From positions 62,001-126,000 of the forward strand of contig NZ_JABBNI010000036.1 in assembly GCF_012926525.1 (NCBI RefSeq): DNA of 64,000 bases. Reading direction: 5' to 3'. The notes under the pieces were generated by a model, which made no database searches, was not told the origin of the DNA, and saw only the letters and a program-made list of their open reading frames with translations. Position numbers and translations under genes: made by a program. Each line of letters opens with the position of its first letter. Within the stretch, counting starts at the first letter, position 1. Positions 63,786-64,000 of this stretch are shown here, piece by piece. The stretch is from Clostridium muellerianum (GTDB taxonomy: Bacteria; Bacillota; Clostridia; Clostridiales; Clostridiaceae).

Positions 63786-63844
63786 ATGCTTGTAGATATC
63801 ATTAATTATGATTAATAACCACTTAGTGAAGAAAAGATTGTTTT

Positions 63845-64000
63845 ATGAATTATACCATTAAACAGGTTGCAGAAAAGATGGGGGTTACAGTTCCCATCCT
63901 TCGTTATTACGATAAAGAAGGACTTTTACCATTTGTGGATAAGAAGCCTAATGGAACTAGGGTTTTCAAGGACGAGGATTTTCAGGGATTGGCTATCATA
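63845..64000 (+). CDS. MerR-family regulator, partial (runs off the window)
   Basis: 52 codons visible: MNYTIKQVAEKMGVTVPIL then RYYDKEGLLPF, an intact MerR DNA-binding domain with wing. The ribosome binding site is weak. The 3' end is outside the window. Similar in its first 50 residues to the MerR at 62983. Confidence 0.88.
   Translation, partial: MNYTIKQVAEKMGVTVPILRYYDKEGLLPFVDKKPNGTRVFKDEDFQGLAII

Overview
The window is AT-rich (roughly 30% GC), with strong purine-rich ribosome binding sites, frequent TTG/GTG starts and dense intrinsic terminators. Together with an anaerobe's gene set (hybrid cluster protein, hemerythrin, corrinoid methyltransferases with a RACo-type activator, CprABC-like peptide-resistance genes) this points to a Clostridium sensu stricto chromosome. 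The species cannot be set from the sequence alone. No rRNA, tRNA or CRISPR array was seen.

Layout. 1-3937: riboflavin operon ribD-ribE-ribBA-ribH. 3938-4587: a gene-free stretch dominated by a ~296-nt imperfect inverted repeat with a two-hairpin tip. 4588-11684: envelope and transport genes (NhaC-type antiporter, PAP2 phosphatase, TSUP exporter, LtaS-type sulfatase, RDD-like protein) ending in the 23S rRNA methyltransferase rlmD. 11652-22831: an island-like region. The 3' end of rlmD recurs as short rlmD/rumA-like 3' tails near 15510 and 22790, which suggests serial site-specific insertion at this gene. The first segment carries GNAT, DDAH-like and LysR genes, the latter two of clearly higher GC. 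The second carries a large serine recombinase broken by one in-frame stop, a small gene coupled to it, an XRE regulator, a Rep-like initiator, a structured GC-rich segment, two further element genes and a methyltransferase.

23182-36621: a diiron ferritin-like protein, a chemoreceptor, a two-component system with a three-gene ABC transporter (lantibiotic/peptide self-protection type), a DUF6263-like lipoprotein, an unannotated-looking type I toxin-antitoxin locus, an ATC-hydrolase-like protein, an AbrB regulator, a YdbC/PC4 protein and a HepT/MntA module. 36883-40858: a nitrosative/oxidative stress cluster (unknown protein, hemerythrin, Crp/Fnr regulator, hcp) in which the two promoters share the same palindrome at identical spacing from the -10 box.

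41076-49471: NUDIX, M15 peptidase, MBL-fold protein, LuxR-DUF2087 regulator, an APC permease behind a tandem glycine riboswitch, proC and small genes. 49912-56494: a corrinoid methyl-transfer operon (CobW GTPase, three URO-D/MtaA-family proteins, one corrinoid protein, RACo-like activator). 56636-61454: RpiR regulator, ketose-bisphosphate aldolase, PfkB kinase and fructose-type PTS EIIBC and EIIA. 61588-64000: a MerR-controlled cupin/CMD/flavodoxin operon and the start of a second MerR gene, each with a 19-bp-spacer MerR-type promoter.
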